Counted from the first letter of the stretch, positions 18,280-27,516 are shown. The stretch: DNA of 63,276 bases from Acidithiobacillus sp. (GCF_023256195.1 NZ_JAGDWX010000024.1:1-63276); one strand, 5' to 3'. Notes: a model not told the origin generated them from the sequence alone. Numbers and translations: made by a program.

Positions 18280-19399
18280 CGCCCGATTCATGGCCGAGGC
18301 CTTGGCTTTGGCGGGTCAGGGCATCTACTCGACGCATCCTAATCCGCGGGTCGGTGCCGTGGTGGTGCAGCAGGGAAAGATCATCGGGCGCGGCGCGCAC
18401 CTGCGGGCAGGCGAGGCCCACGCCGAGGTCTTTGCCCTGGCCGAGGCCGGTGATGCGGCCCGCGGCGCGACCCTCTACGTCACCCTCGAGCCCTGTTGCC
18501 ACCATGGCCGCACGCCGCCGTGCACCGAGGCGATACTGGCCGCTGGTGTGGCCCGCGTCGTCATCGCCACGGCCGATCCCAATCCGCAGGTGAGCGGTGG
18601 GGGTATCGCCTTGCTGCGCCAGCATGGCATCGAAGTCGAGTTGGGCTGTCTGGCGGAAGAGGCGACGGCTCTCAATATCGGCTTCATTCGACGCATGCGT
18701 TCGGGGCGACCCTGGATCCGCCTGAAGCAGGCGCAGAGTCTCGATGGCTGCGTCGCCCTCGCCAGCGGCGAGAGTCAATGGCTGACGGGTACGGCGGCGC
18801 GCGCCGATGTGCAGCGACAGCGCGCGGCAGTCAGCGCCATCGTCGTCGGCATCGGTACGGTGCTGGCCGATAATCCGCGCCTCGCGCCGCGAGTGGACTT
18901 TCCCCTGGTCCGCTATCCGCACAAGGTGATTCTCGACAGTGCCCTGCGCACGCCCCCGGAGGCCGCTCTCTGGGATACTCCGGGAGAGACCTGGATTTTT
19001 CACCGACAGGATGCGGACCCAGGGCGTCGCGCGATTCTTGCCGAGCGCGGCGCTCGATTGCGTAGCCTGCCGCCGGGATCCGCCGGTGTCGGCATCGATC
19101 TCGCGTCGCTGTGGACGGCGCTGGCCCAGGACGAATGCAACGAGGTCCTGGTGGAGGCGGGTCCGGGGCTCGCCACCAGTCTCCTGCGCGGCGGCTGGGT
19201 GGACGAGTGGCTGCTCTACCTTGCCCCCGTGGTGTTGGGTGCGGGGGCCCAAGCTTTCGCCCACCTGGGTCCCTACGCCCGGCTCGATAGGGTGCCCCGT
19301 TGGCATCTGCGGCGAGCCGACGCCCTGGACGGGGATGTCAAATTGCAGCTCCTTTCTGCGGAGGGACAATCGTGTTTACAGGAATCGTTCAAGCCTTAG
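18257..19399 (+). CDS. ribD: Riboflavin biosynthesis deaminase/reductase RibD
   Basis: This 380-residue bifunctional enzyme performs the second and third steps of riboflavin synthesis: deamination and then NADPH-dependent side-chain reduction. The deaminase domain has zinc ligands in AHAEVFAL and [13 protein letters not shown], and the C-terminal half is the dihydrofolate-reductase-like domain ([12 protein letters not shown]). Three start codons are possible; I prefer the GTG with AAGGCGG upstream that leaves a short leader before MAEALALAG. It overlaps nrdR by 23 bases. Confidence 0.93.
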   Translation: MTPSRNPDARFMAEALALAGQGIYSTHPNPRVGAVVVQQGKIIGRGAHLRAGEAHAEVFALAEAGDAARGATLYVTLEPCCHHGRTPPCTEAILAAGVARVVIATADPNPQVSGGGIALLRQHGIEVELGCLAEEATALNIGFIRRMRSGRPWIRLKQAQSLDGCVALASGESQWLTGTAARADVQRQRAAVSAIVVGIGTVLADNPRLAPRVDFPLVRYPHKVILDSALRTPPEAALWDTPGETWIFHRQDADPGRRAILAERGARLRSLPPGSAGVGIDLASLWTALAQDECNEVLVEAGPGLATSLLRGGWVDEWLLYLAPVVLGAGAQAFAHLGPYARLDRVPRWHLRRADALDGDVKLQLLSAEGQSCLQESFKP

Positions 19400-20028
19400 G
19401 GCGGCTGCGGCAAAAGCAGGCTCAAGGTGGGGATTACCGCATGGTCTTTGATGCCGGGACCCTGGATCTCGGCGATGTCGCCTTGGGCGACAGCATCGCC
19501 GTTTCAGGGGTCTGCCTCACGGCGGTGGCACTGGCCGCGCCGACCTTTGCCGTGGATGTGTCGCGGGAAACACTGGAACGCAGCATTCTGGGCGATCTGG
19601 ACATCGGTGCTGCCGTCAATCTGGAGAAGGCGCTGCGCCTGTCGGATCGTCTCGGCGGACATCTGGTGGCCGGCCACGTGGATGGCGTCGGCACAGTGCG
19701 GGAGGCAGTGCCATCCGGCCGCTCCATCGTCTTTCGCATATCGGCACCGGCGGAACTGCGGCGCTACATTGCCGCCAAAGGCAGCATCTGTGTGGATGGC
19801 ATCAGCCTCACCGTCAACGCCGTCGAGGGCGAGACCTTTTCCCTCAATCTCATTCCGCACACCCTGGAGCAGACCACGGCGCGGGATTGGCGAGCGGGCC
19901 AGCGAGTCAATCTGGAGGTGGATCTGCTGGCGCGCTACCTCGAGCAACTCATGGTCAGGGATGGTGCAGACGGTGTAGAATCTCGTATTACGCCGCAATG
20001 GTTGGCTGCCAAAGGATTCCCGCAATGA
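19372..20028 (+). CDS. ribE: Riboflavin synthase alpha chain
   Basis: This 218-residue enzyme dismutates two lumazines to riboflavin. It starts [10 protein letters not shown] from a GTG that overlaps ribD, preceded by GCGGAGGG. Two internally similar lumazine-binding modules are visible, each with the S-V-x-G-V/I-S/C-L-T pattern (IAVSGVCLTAV and ICVDGISLTVN). The trimer works next to the lumazine synthase encoded two genes later. Its stop overlaps the ribB start. Confidence 0.95.
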   Translation: MFTGIVQALGRLRQKQAQGGDYRMVFDAGTLDLGDVALGDSIAVSGVCLTAVALAAPTFAVDVSRETLERSILGDLDIGAAVNLEKALRLSDRLGGHLVAGHVDGVGTVREAVPSGRSIVFRISAPAELRRYIAAKGSICVDGISLTVNAVEGETFSLNLIPHTLEQTTARDWRAGQRVNLEVDLLARYLEQLMVRDGADGVESRITPQWLAAKGFPQ

Positions 20029-21158
20029 GTGAAGCCCAGATCAGTCCGACGGAAGAGATCATCGCCGAGATTGCAGCCGGGCGTATGGTGATCCTGATGG
20101 ACGACGAGGGGCGGGAAAACGAAGGCGATCTCATCATGGCCGCCGAGTTCGTCACGCCCGAAGCCATCAATTTCATGGTTCGGCACGCCCGGGGATTGGT
20201 CTGTCTGCCCCTCACGCGGGAGCGCTGCCAGCGTCTGCGTCTGCCGCAGATGGTCAGCCACAACACCACACACCTGGGCACGGCCTTTACGGTATCCATC
20301 GAAGCGGCGCGCGGTGTCAGCACCGGCATATCCGCTGCCGATCGTGCTACCACCATCCTTGCGGCCATTGCCGACGATGCCGGCCCCGAGGACATCGTCA
20401 TGCCCGGACATATTTTTCCTCTGGCGGCGGAGCCCGGTGGCGTCCTGGTCCGCGCCGGACACACCGAGGCGGCGGTAGACCTGGCGAGTCTTGCCGGTTG
20501 TAAACCGGCCGGCGTTATCTGTGAGATCCTCAACGAGAACGGGGAAATGGCGCGGCTGCCCGACCTGCTGCCCTACGCCGCCCGGCACGGTCTGAAGATC
20601 GGCACCATCGCCGACCTCATCCGCTACCGGCTGGAGCGTGAGCACATTGTCCAGCGCGAGGCCAGCGGTCCCTGGTCGTCGCCCTACGGCACGTTTACCC
20701 TGCACCTCTATCGTGACCGGATCCGTCGGGAGACCCATTTCGCCCTGGTGCACGGCGACCTGGCGCAGCGCACGGAACCCATCCTGGTGCGGGTACAGGT
20801 AGGCAAGACCCTCACCGATCTCTTCCTCGGACCCGATGGACCCGTAGCCAAGGCCATGGAGCGTCTGGCCAGAGAGCCCGCCGGTGTGCTCGTCTACCTC
20901 GACCACCGCGAGGATGGCGACGAACTCCTCGCCCAGGTGCAGGCCCTTCCCAATCCTCCCAAGGGGCCGGGCCAGGCGGGCGATTCCGGGCGCATCCTGC
21001 GTACCTTTGGGGTGGGGGCGCAGATTCTCACGGATCTCGGTGTACAGCGAGCCGTCGTGCTCAGCGACAGTCAATTTCAGTATCGCGGTATCGGCGGTTT
21101 CGGTCTCGAGATCGTCGGTCAGCTTCCCTTTTTGGAGCAGGGTGCAAGCCATGATTGA
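20025..21158 (+). CDS. ribB: 3,4-dihydroxy-2-butanone 4-phosphate synthase with a degenerate GTP cyclohydrolase II domain
   Basis: This 377-residue protein has an N-terminal RibB domain (about residues 1-205) with intact [17 protein letters not shown] and HTEAAVDLA motifs, making the four-carbon precursor of riboflavin. The C-terminal domain is positioned like GTP cyclohydrolase II but has lost its signatures. RVHSECLTGD is replaced by [10 protein letters not shown], the zinc cysteines are absent, and the YHRQEGRNIGL equivalent is not recognisable. Cyclohydrolase activity is therefore unlikely, and a separate ribA is expected elsewhere. It overlaps ribE (ATGA) and ribH. Confidence 0.92.
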   Translation: MSEAQISPTEEIIAEIAAGRMVILMDDEGRENEGDLIMAAEFVTPEAINFMVRHARGLVCLPLTRERCQRLRLPQMVSHNTTHLGTAFTVSIEAARGVSTGISAADRATTILAAIADDAGPEDIVMPGHIFPLAAEPGGVLVRAGHTEAAVDLASLAGCKPAGVICEILNENGEMARLPDLLPYAARHGLKIGTIADLIRYRLEREHIVQREASGPWSSPYGTFTLHLYRDRIRRETHFALVHGDLAQRTEPILVRVQVGKTLTDLFLGPDGPVAKAMERLAREPAGVLVYLDHREDGDELLAQVQALPNPPKGPGQAGDSGRILRTFGVGAQILTDLGVQRAVVLSDSQFQYRGIGGFGLEIVGQLPFLEQGASHD

Positions 21159-21618
21159 ACGTATCGAGGGACATTGGCGGGTGGACGATCGGCATCACTT
21201 CGTCTTGCTGGTCAGCCGTTTCAACAGCTTTATCACGCAGCAGCTGGAGCAGGGGGCCATCGATGCCCTGCGCCGCCACGGGGTCCAGGACGAGCGCATA
21301 CAGGTAGTCTACGCCCCCGGCGCCTACGAGATCCCGTTGGTGGCGCAGAAGCTCGCGCGCAGCGGACGCTATGCGGCGGTTATCTGCCTCGGGGCGGTGA
21401 TCCGCGGCGGTACACCCCACTTCGACTACGTCGCCGGGGAGGCGGCCAAGGGGATCGCCCAGGTTTCCCTGGAAACGGGCGTCCCCGTCGTTTTTGGCGT
21501 GCTCACCACCGACAGCATCGAGCAGGCCATCGAGCGGGCCGGAACCAAGGCTGGCAACAAAGGTTTCGACGCGGCACTCACCGCTCTGGAGATGGTGCAT
21601 CTCCTGGCGCAGATCTGA
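21151..21618 (+). CDS. ribH: 6,7-dimethyl-8-ribityllumazine synthase
   Basis: This 155-residue enzyme condenses the RibB and RibD products to lumazine. Family motifs [28 protein letters not shown] and [12 protein letters not shown] are present. The ATG lies eight bases before the ribB stop, so the genes are coupled. Length is normal for a subunit of the lumazine synthase shell. It is followed three bases later by nusB. Confidence 0.96.
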   Translation: MIERIEGHWRVDDRHHFVLLVSRFNSFITQQLEQGAIDALRRHGVQDERIQVVYAPGAYEIPLVAQKLARSGRYAAVICLGAVIRGGTPHFDYVAGEAAKGIAQVSLETGVPVVFGVLTTDSIEQAIERAGTKAGNKGFDAALTALEMVHLLAQI

Positions 21619-21621
21619 ACC

Positions 21622-22086
21622 GTGGCGGTCAGCAGACGACGATTGGCTCGCGAGGCGCTGCTGCAGGCCCTCTACCAATGGCAGTTGAATCCCGCACCTT
21701 GCAGCGAGATCGCCCGCCAGTTTCTGGAGGATGACGAGCGTCTGGTGGGAGCGGACCGGAGCTTCTTCGAGGAGATCTGGGCGCGCCTGTGTCCGGCGCT
21801 GGATGCCCTGGACGAGACCATTGCCGCCGTGATCCTGGATCGGCGCTGGGCGGATGAGGTCAGTGAGGTGGAGCGCGCCATACTCCGTCTAGGTGCCTTC
21901 GAACTGCGGGATGAGCGGCAGACGCCCTATCGCGTGATCATCAACGAGGCTGTGGAACTCAGCAAGGCTTTCGGCGCGGAGCAGGGACACCGCTTCATCA
22001 ACGGGGTCCTCGATCGCCTGGCCCATCAGTGGCGCCAGAGCGAGCTGGAGAGCGACGGCAAGAACCCATTGCAGAGCCGCAAATAA
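21622..22086 (+). CDS. nusB: Transcription antitermination factor NusB
   Basis: This 154-residue all-helical RNA-binding protein works with S10 at boxA to antiterminate rRNA transcription. The N-terminal Arg-rich RRRLAREALLQALYQW and the C-terminal ELSKAFGAEQGHRFINGVLD signatures are present. It starts with GTG three bases after ribH. A ribH-nusB pair is standard in proteobacteria, although thiL, the usual next gene, is replaced here by a Sel1-repeat gene. Confidence 0.95.
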   Translation: MAVSRRRLAREALLQALYQWQLNPAPCSEIARQFLEDDERLVGADRSFFEEIWARLCPALDALDETIAAVILDRRWADEVSEVERAILRLGAFELRDERQTPYRVIINEAVELSKAFGAEQGHRFINGVLDRLAHQWRQSELESDGKNPLQSRK

Positions 22087-22164
22087 GTTCTGGCAAAGTC
22101 TGAAGCACTTGTTGTAAGCTACTGTGGCTCAAGGTAATTGCTGTCACATTGGAGGGTCGATCAC

Positions 22165-22761
22165 ATGCGCGGGTCCCGGCATCGCACAGAATGGATGAAT
22201 CGTTGTCTCGGTTTGGGCCTTGGCGTTCTGCTGGCTTCTGCCAGCGCCACGGCCTGGGCACAGGCGCCAGTGGCCAAGGCAGAGGTGGAGGACAATGCCA
22301 GCACGCAGCCGGCCAACCTCACCACCGCCAAGCTCGAGAATAGTATCGGTACGCGCTGCGCCCTGGGTGAGGGTGTGCCCCAGGATTATGCCCTGGCCGC
22401 GCAGTGGTTCCGCAAGGCCGCGGAACACGGCTATGGCAAGGCCGAATACAATTTGGGTATGCAGTACTACTTCGGTCAGGGTCTGCCCCAGGATTACGCC
22501 CTGGCGGCGTACTGGTGGGAGCGTGCGGCCAACCAGAACATTTCGGCCGCTCAGTACAACCTGGGCAATCTCTACTTCATGGGCCAGGGTGTAAGTCGGG
22601 ATTACCAGAAAGCCGCGTACTGGTGGCAAAAGGCCGCTGCCAGCGGTAACGCCGACGCCAGCCGGAATTTGGCGGTCCTCGCCAAGATGGAACCCGCCGT
22701 GCTTCACAGCACGCCGCTGGCGGGTCCGGTGGCGACCAGCGCGGCTGCGCCCCAGGGGTAA
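22165..22761 (+). CDS. Secreted Sel1-repeat protein
   Basis: This protein of 198 residues has a signal peptide ending near AWA-QAP, then about three Sel1-like repeats of 36 residues with the pattern G-x-G-V/L-x-x-D-Y-x-x-A-x-x-W. Such proteins act as protein-interaction scaffolds in the periplasm. The chosen ATG has a GGAGGG site eight bases upstream. The first two repeats share nearly identical codons at DYALAA, a sign of recent internal duplication. The N-terminal half of the first repeat is shortened. Partners are unknown. Confidence 0.82.
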   Translation: MRGSRHRTEWMNRCLGLGLGVLLASASATAWAQAPVAKAEVEDNASTQPANLTTAKLENSIGTRCALGEGVPQDYALAAQWFRKAAEHGYGKAEYNLGMQYYFGQGLPQDYALAAYWWERAANQNISAAQYNLGNLYFMGQGVSRDYQKAAYWWQKAAASGNADASRNLAVLAKMEPAVLHSTPLAGPVATSAAAPQG

Positions 22762-22780
22762 ACGGACGCAAAAGAGCGTG

Positions 22781-23113
22781 TCAGTGCTCGGCGCTGCTGT
22801 GGCCGGCCTGCGCTCTCATGCTCTCGGCGCGCTCGATTTCCAGTTGGGCGCGCTTTCCACGTTCAGCTGCCAGATCTGCCTCGACCTCAGCAATACGCTT
22901 CTCGTGTCGGCGAATCCGCCAGCGATTGCGCAGGTGCGTCGGTAAATAGACGATCAGTGCCGCCACAAAACCCGCCAGGAAACCAATGAGCAGGACCACG
23001 CCCAAAGACTGCTGAAACTCCCAGCTCAGGAAGGTCACTTTGGCCGGAGCGTTGTTCTCCACAGCGAAGAGCACCGCCAGGGCGCCGATGATGAAAGACA
23101 AAACCATCCACAT
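22781..23113 (-). CDS. LapA-domain inner-membrane protein
   Basis: This 110-residue protein has two hydrophobic helices (about residues 3-17 and 38-60) followed by a basic linker and a charged coiled coil (RRHEKRIAEVEADLAAERGKR region). This is the LapA (PF06305) layout; the E. coli relative, LapA/YciS, works in lipopolysaccharide assembly with LapB. No lapB is adjacent here. The start has a strong GGAGGGAG site. It lies 14 bases after ubiB on the same strand and is probably co-transcribed. Confidence 0.83.
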   Translation of the reverse strand: MWMVLSFIIGALAVLFAVENNAPAKVTFLSWEFQQSLGVVLLIGFLAGFVAALIVYLPTHLRNRWRIRRHEKRIAEVEADLAAERGKRAQLEIERAESMRAQAGHSSAEH

Positions 23114-23127
23114 AACGATCTCCCTCC

Positions 23128-24813
23128 CTAGATTTTCCCACGAAAGAATACACGGCGCAGCCACCAGAAGCCTAGAGCAGAAAGCACGGGTAGGCCGATC
23201 AGCCACAACCACACCGGCAGACCCAGCACATCGCGATAGAGCTCGTGCTCCAGGGTGGCGACAATGGCCAGTCCAATGAACAGAAAGGCTGAACTCGTGC
23301 TGATGGCAAGCCGTCGGAGACCATTGCGGAGTTCCTGGCGGATGCCGGCGAGGTCCGGATTTTCCACCTGCAGGGGCAGTCGACCCTGGTGCGCCTGTTG
23401 CATCAGGCCGTGCAGTAGTACAGGCATCTCCGGTAGGACCAGCCCCCACTGCGGAAACTGTTGCCGCAGCGCATGCCACCAGGCCTGAGGCCCGCGTTGA
23501 CGGTTGAGCCAGTCGCGCAATAGCGGTGTGGCAATCTCCCAAATATTCAAGGACGGGTTGAAGTCTCGGGCAATGCCTTCGACATTGACCAGGGTCTTCT
23601 GCAGCAGTAACAGCTGAGGTTGGGTCTGCATCTGGAAGGTGCGCGTGGTCTGGAAGAGTCGCAGCAGCAATTGGGCCACGGAGATTTCGTTGAGCGGTTT
23701 TTCAAAGATCGGCTCCGCCAAGGCCCGGATGGCCGTCTCGAAATCTTGGATGTTGGTGTCGGGTGGCACCCAGCCTGCCTCCACGTGTGCCTCAGCGACC
23801 CGGCGATAATCGCGGTTGAAGAAGGCCACCATGTTCTCTGCCAGGTAGTGCTGGCTGGCTTCGTCGAGGCTGCCCATGATGCCAAAGTCCACGGCAATGA
23901 ATCGCCCATTGTTGGGATCGACGAAGATATTCCCCGGGTGCATGTCGGCGTGAAAATACGAGTCGCGGAAGACCTGACGGAAAAAGATCTCGGCCGCCCG
24001 CCGCGACAGCTGGTCGAAATCGATTCCGGCAGCCCGCAGAGCTTCCCTGTGGCCGATGGGAATACCGTAGATGCGCTCCATGACCAGTACCTCGGAGCTG
24101 CAATAGTCCCAGTAGATCTCAGGAACATAGAGCAGCTCCGGCTCCGCCAGGAAGTTGCGCCGCAATTGGCTGGCGTTGGCCGCTTCGCGCAACAGATCCA
24201 GTTCCCCCCGCAGGGTCTTCGCGTATTCGGCGACCACCGCGCGCACACGCAGTCGCCGGCCTTCCTGGGAGTAGCGCTCGGCAAATTCCGCCAAAGACGC
24301 TAGAATGCCGAGGTCCTGCTCAATGATCCGACCAAGCCCCGGTCGTTGGATCTTGACCGCTACGGCGCGACCGTCCAGCAGCTCGCCGAAGTGGACCTGC
24401 GCAATGGAGGCCGCCGCCGCAGGTTCCGTGTCCAGATGTTTGAAGACTTTGCCAAGCTCGGTTCCGAGGCTCGTCTCTATCCGCTGGCGTGCCTCTGCCC
24501 AGGAAAAGGGCGGCACCGCATCCTGAAGACGCGCCAGTTCTTGGGTGATGGCGTCTGGCAGCAGGTCCCGCCGGGTCGACAGCATCTGCCCGAGCTTGAT
24601 AAAGGTGGGACCCAGACTTTCCAGGGCCATACGCAGGCGTACCGGAAAGTCGCCCGATGGCTTCGGCATGATCCACAGCAGCGGATTCAGTTTGAGAATG
24701 GCCTGATAGGGTTTCAGCAGGGGCAGAAAATAGAGGACCTCGTCCAGACGATAACGGACGAGCACCCGAGTGATAACCAGAATTCGCAGGAAACGCAGGT
24801 AGGATTGGCGCAT
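23128..24813 (-). CDS. ubiB: UbiB-family atypical kinase (ubiquinone biosynthesis)
   Basis: This 561-residue protein belongs to the ABC1/ADCK/UbiB family, needed for ubiquinone synthesis and thought to be an ATPase that helps move lipid intermediates. The KxGQ motif (FIKLGQMLSTRRDLLP), the Ala-rich AAAASIAQVH loop, the lysine in VAVKIQRPG, HADMHPGNIF and VDFGIMG are all present. Two C-terminal membrane helices anchor it. I chose the internal ATG giving MRQSYLRF; the earlier start would add 18 atypical residues. No strong ribosome binding site is seen. Confidence 0.9.
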   Translation of the reverse strand: MRQSYLRFLRILVITRVLVRYRLDEVLYFLPLLKPYQAILKLNPLLWIMPKPSGDFPVRLRMALESLGPTFIKLGQMLSTRRDLLPDAITQELARLQDAVPPFSWAEARQRIETSLGTELGKVFKHLDTEPAAAASIAQVHFGELLDGRAVAVKIQRPGLGRIIEQDLGILASLAEFAERYSQEGRRLRVRAVVAEYAKTLRGELDLLREAANASQLRRNFLAEPELLYVPEIYWDYCSSEVLVMERIYGIPIGHREALRAAGIDFDQLSRRAAEIFFRQVFRDSYFHADMHPGNIFVDPNNGRFIAVDFGIMGSLDEASQHYLAENMVAFFNRDYRRVAEAHVEAGWVPPDTNIQDFETAIRALAEPIFEKPLNEISVAQLLLRLFQTTRTFQMQTQPQLLLLQKTLVNVEGIARDFNPSLNIWEIATPLLRDWLNRQRGPQAWWHALRQQFPQWGLVLPEMPVLLHGLMQQAHQGRLPLQVENPDLAGIRQELRNGLRRLAISTSSAFLFIGLAIVATLEHELYRDVLGLPVWLWLIGLPVLSALGFWWLRRVFFRGKI

Positions 24814-24865
24814 GGCTGCGATTCTAGCACGGAAACTGCCAGCGACGATGTGGAAATCCACAAGC

Positions 24866-24891
24866 AAATGGGCCCAGAAGGGCCCATTTTT
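24866..24891. terminator. Strong intrinsic terminator hairpin downstream of the OmpA-family gene
   Basis: AAATGGGCCC (24866-24875) pairs perfectly with GGGCCCATTT (24880-24889) around an AGAA loop. The T run follows on the plus strand and a weaker one on the minus strand. It separates ompA-type transcription from ubiB. Confidence 0.7.
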
Positions 24892-24912
24892 ACAGCGACC
24901 TAGACACTATAT

Positions 24913-25557
24913 TTACTGCTGAACGGTCTTTTCCACCTTGATGCTGGAGTTGATCTCGACCCGCTGGTTCAAGAAGCGTCCCTCGGGGGTAGCGTTGCTG
25001 GCCACCGGATCGTTGTAAGAGTGACCCTTCAGCACCATCCGATCGCGCGGAACGCCATGACGCTCCAGGTACTGAGCGACGCTTTCGGCGCGCAGCTTGG
25101 AGAGCTTCAGGTTGTAGGCGTAGGTACCCACCTTGCTGCAGTAGCCGTTGACGTCCAGCACCGCATCCGGGTGTTCCTTGGCAAAGTCCGCGACCTGGTC
25201 GAGGACCTTGATGTCCCGATCCAGAAGCTTGTAGGAGTTGAATTTGAAATTGATGCCCGTGATCGTGATCGGTTTACTTACCAAAACCGTCTTTTCCACT
25301 GGCGCGATCGGCGCGGGTGCCGGAGCGGGCGCTGGGGCCGGAGCCGGCTTAGCCGCCACCTTGGGTGCACAGTAGGCTGGCGTTGCGCCGTCGGTCACCG
25401 GACGGCCACCACGCACACATTGGCCGGTACCGGTCACGACCGGCTGTCCCTGCCCATTGATGGCGTAGCCTTCGTAGGCGTTTTCCGCCAGAGCTGCGGT
25501 ACTGACGAGCCCGGCGGCAAGCCCTGCGATCAGTGCCACTCTTTTGTTCTTGATCAT
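24913..25557 (-). CDS. OmpA-family envelope protein with altered peptidoglycan-binding site
   Basis: This 214-residue protein has a signal peptide cleaved near AALA-ENAYEG, a Cys-containing N-terminal segment, an alternating Pro-Ala spacer at about residues 70-83 and a C-terminal OmpA domain that normally binds diaminopimelate in peptidoglycan. The conserved Arg (Arg156 in LSKLRAE) is kept, but the Asp that sits 15 residues earlier in the family motif is Ser141 (GYCSKVG). Binding may be weakened or different. There is no beta-barrel domain. A good GAGGAGGG site precedes the ATG. Confidence 0.88.
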   Translation of the reverse strand: MIKNKRVALIAGLAAGLVSTAALAENAYEGYAINGQGQPVVTGTGQCVRGGRPVTDGATPAYCAPKVAAKPAPAPAPAPAPAPIAPVEKTVLVSKPITITGINFKFNSYKLLDRDIKVLDQVADFAKEHPDAVLDVNGYCSKVGTYAYNLKLSKLRAESVAQYLERHGVPRDRMVLKGHSYNDPVASNATPEGRFLNQRVEINSSIKVEKTVQQ

Positions 25558-25623
25558 GATTTAACCCTCCTCTTGTCAAGCCGCTGCCCCGTTTGCTCAG
25601 CGGAGAACCGAAACAACCTCCGA

Positions 25624-25652
25624 AGAATGTTGTAAACGGGCAACGATGTCAA
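25624..25652 (-). promoter_or_regulatory. Probable promoter for the OmpA-family gene
   Basis: On the minus strand a perfect TTGACA (25652-25647) is spaced 17 bases from CATTCT (25629-25624). The predicted leader is about 60 bases. The -10 box is weak, so the exact start is uncertain. Confidence 0.5.
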
Positions 25653-25811
25653 GGGATACGGTTGCCGACGCCCTTGCAGCAGGGTCTCGAGCTGTGGCAT
25701 TTTGTCGGCTTGGCAGTCGTCGTCATGCGCACGCGGCTGGCCGGGCTTTCTTAAAATCCTCAACCCAGACAGCGGGAATCGCACACGCAGATTCCCGCGG
25801 CCGCCTTCTAC

Positions 25812-25840
25812 TTGACACTGCACGGACCCGCGCCCATAAT
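25812..25840 (+). promoter_or_regulatory. Strong sigma70-type promoter for tRNA-tuf cluster
   Basis: TTGACA (25812-25817) and CATAAT (25835-25840) are exactly 17 bases apart, with the tRNA-Tyr gene starting 15 bases later. It is the only obvious promoter before tRNA-Tyr, -Gly, -Thr and tuf, and may also feed tRNA-Trp, secE and nusG. Confidence 0.85.
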
Positions 25841-25854
25841 TCGCCGCTACCGTG

Positions 25855-25939
25855 GGAGGGGTTCCCGAGCGGTCAAAGGGATCAGACTGTAAATCTGACG
25901 GCTCTGCCTTCGGAGGTTCGAATCCTCCCCCCTCCACCA
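25855..25939 (+). tRNA. tRNA-Tyr (anticodon GTA)
   Basis: This 85-base class II tRNA has acceptor stem GGAGGGG/CCCCTCC, an extended variable arm, anticodon GTA within GACTGTAAATC, the T-loop TTCGAATC and an encoded CCA. Confidence 0.96.
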
Positions 25940-25970
25940 TAACTGTTTGAGTTGTTTCGGCTTCGGTCGT

Positions 25971-26044
<74 letters not shown>

Positions 26045-26051
26045 AGTACAG

Positions 26052-26127
26052 GCCCACATAGCTCAGTCGGCAGAGCACTTCCTTGGTAAGGAAGAGGTCA
26101 CCGGTTCGAATCCGGTTGTGGGCTCCA
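26052..26127 (+). tRNA. tRNA-Thr (anticodon GGT)
   Basis: This 76-base tRNA has acceptor stem GCCCACA/TGTGGGC, anticodon loop TTGGTAA giving GGT, a TTCGAATC T-arm and encoded CCA. It lies 44 bases before tuf, the same order as in the E. coli thrT-tufB cluster. Confidence 0.96.
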
Positions 26128-26171
26128 TTTTTTCGGTCGATCTTGGGTCTTGCTTTTTTGGAGAAAGTCTG

Positions 26172-27362
26172 ATGTCCAAAGGAAAGTTTGAGCGGACGAA
26201 GCCGCATGTGAACGTGGGGACGATTGGTCATGTGGACCATGGGAAGACCACCTTGACGGCGGCGCTGACGAAGGTGTTGTCGGCGAAGTTTGGTGGGGAG
26301 GCGCGGGCCTACGACCAGATCGACAATGCGCCGGAAGAGCGGGCGCGTGGTATTACGATTGCGACGTCGCACGTGGAGTACGAGACGGAGAACCGGCACT
26401 ACGCGCACGTGGACTGTCCGGGGCATGCGGACTATGTGAAGAACATGATCACGGGTGCGGCGCAGATGGACGGTGCGATTCTGGTGGTATCGGCGGCGGA
26501 TGGTCCGATGCCGCAGACGCGGGAGCACATTCTGTTGGCGCGTCAGGTGGGGGTGCCCTACATCGTGGTGTTCATGAACAAGGCGGACATGGTGGACGAT
26601 GCGGAGCTCCTGGAGCTTGTCGAGATGGAGGTACGGGAGCTGTTGTCCAAGTACGATTTCCCGGGGGACGACATTCCGGTGGTGATCGGATCGGCGCTGA
26701 AGGCTCTGGAAGGGGATCAGAGCGACATTGGTGAGCCGGCCATCATCAAGTTGGCGGCGGCCATGGACAGTTACATTCCGATGCCCGAGCGGCCCATCGA
26801 CAAGACCTTCCTGATGCCCATCGAAGACGTCTTCAGTATTTCCGGGCGTGGTACGGTGGTGACCGGGCGTATCGAGCGCGGTATTGTCAAGGTGGGCGAT
26901 GAGATCGAGATCGTGGGATTGCGGCCGACGAGCAAGACCACGGTGACGGGAGTGGAGATGTTCCGCAAGATTCTGGATCAGGGTCAGGCGGGGGACAACG
27001 TCGGGGTGCTGCTGCGCGGCACGAAGAAGGACGAGGTGGAGCGTGGTCAGGTGCTGGCCAAGCCTGGCAGTATCAAGCCGCACACGCGTTTTGAGGCGGA
27101 AGTGTACGTGTTGTCCAAGGAAGAGGGGGGTCGGCACACGCCCTTTTTCAACGGATACCGGCCGCAGTTCTATTTTCGGACGACGGACGTGACGGGGGCG
27201 GTGGAGTTGCCGGAGGGTGTGGAGATGGTGATGCCGGGGGACAACATTCAGTTCAAGGTGACCCTGATTGCGCCCATCGCCATGGAAGAGGGGCTGCGCT
27301 TTGCGGTGCGTGAGGGCGGTCGGACCGTCGGCGCCGGCGTCGTGTCCAAGGTGGTGGAGTAG
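26172..27362 (+). CDS. tuf: Elongation factor Tu (first of two identical copies)
   Basis: This 396-residue GTPase delivers aminoacyl-tRNA to the ribosome. P-loop GHVDHGKT at residues 19-26, DCPGHADY and NKADMVDD are present. The protein is identical to the second copy, and the DNA looks identical from ATG to the first two bases of the stop codon; the stop differs (TAG here, TAA there). Codon choice (many GCG, ACG, GTG and GGG codons) differs from the GCC/ACC/GGC-rich neighbours. It is preceded by tRNA-Thr and has a GGAGAAAG site. Confidence 0.98.
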   Translation: MSKGKFERTKPHVNVGTIGHVDHGKTTLTAALTKVLSAKFGGEARAYDQIDNAPEERARGITIATSHVEYETENRHYAHVDCPGHADYVKNMITGAAQMDGAILVVSAADGPMPQTREHILLARQVGVPYIVVFMNKADMVDDAELLELVEMEVRELLSKYDFPGDDIPVVIGSALKALEGDQSDIGEPAIIKLAAAMDSYIPMPERPIDKTFLMPIEDVFSISGRGTVVTGRIERGIVKVGDEIEIVGLRPTSKTTVTGVEMFRKILDQGQAGDNVGVLLRGTKKDEVERGQVLAKPGSIKPHTRFEAEVYVLSKEEGGRHTPFFNGYRPQFYFRTTDVTGAVELPEGVEMVMPGDNIQFKVTLIAPIAMEEGLRFAVREGGRTVGAGVVSKVVE

Positions 27363-27387
27363 TTACCGTAGGAAATAAAGCGTTGGA

Positions 27388-27418
27388 AGACGGCGGCAGA
27401 TTCCGCCGTTTGCCGTCT
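27388..27418 (+). terminator. Nested hairpins between tuf and tRNA-Trp
   Basis: ACGGCGG (27390-27396) pairs with CCGCCGT (27403-27409); alternatively AGACGGC (27388-27394) pairs with GCCGTCT (27412-27418). It may be a leaky terminator or an RNA-processing signal ahead of tRNA-Trp. Confidence 0.35.
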
Positions 27419-27420
27419 GC

Positions 27421-27496
27421 AGGGCAGTAGCTCAATTGGTAGAGCAGCGGTCTCCAAAACCGCAGGTTGGGGGTTCGAGCCCCTCCTGCCCTGCCA
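27421..27496 (+). tRNA. tRNA-Trp (anticodon CCA)
   Basis: This 76-base tRNA has acceptor stem AGGGCAG/CTGCCCT, anticodon loop CTCCAAA giving CCA, T-arm TTCGAGCC and encoded CCA. It lies 20 bases upstream of secE. Confidence 0.95.
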
Positions 27497-27516
27497 TTTT
27501 TAAAGGTGCAGCGTTC

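Noticed and set aside
22087-22164. Promoter TTGTAA-17-TAATTG before the Sel1 gene
   Set aside because: The -10 box matches the consensus too poorly to report.
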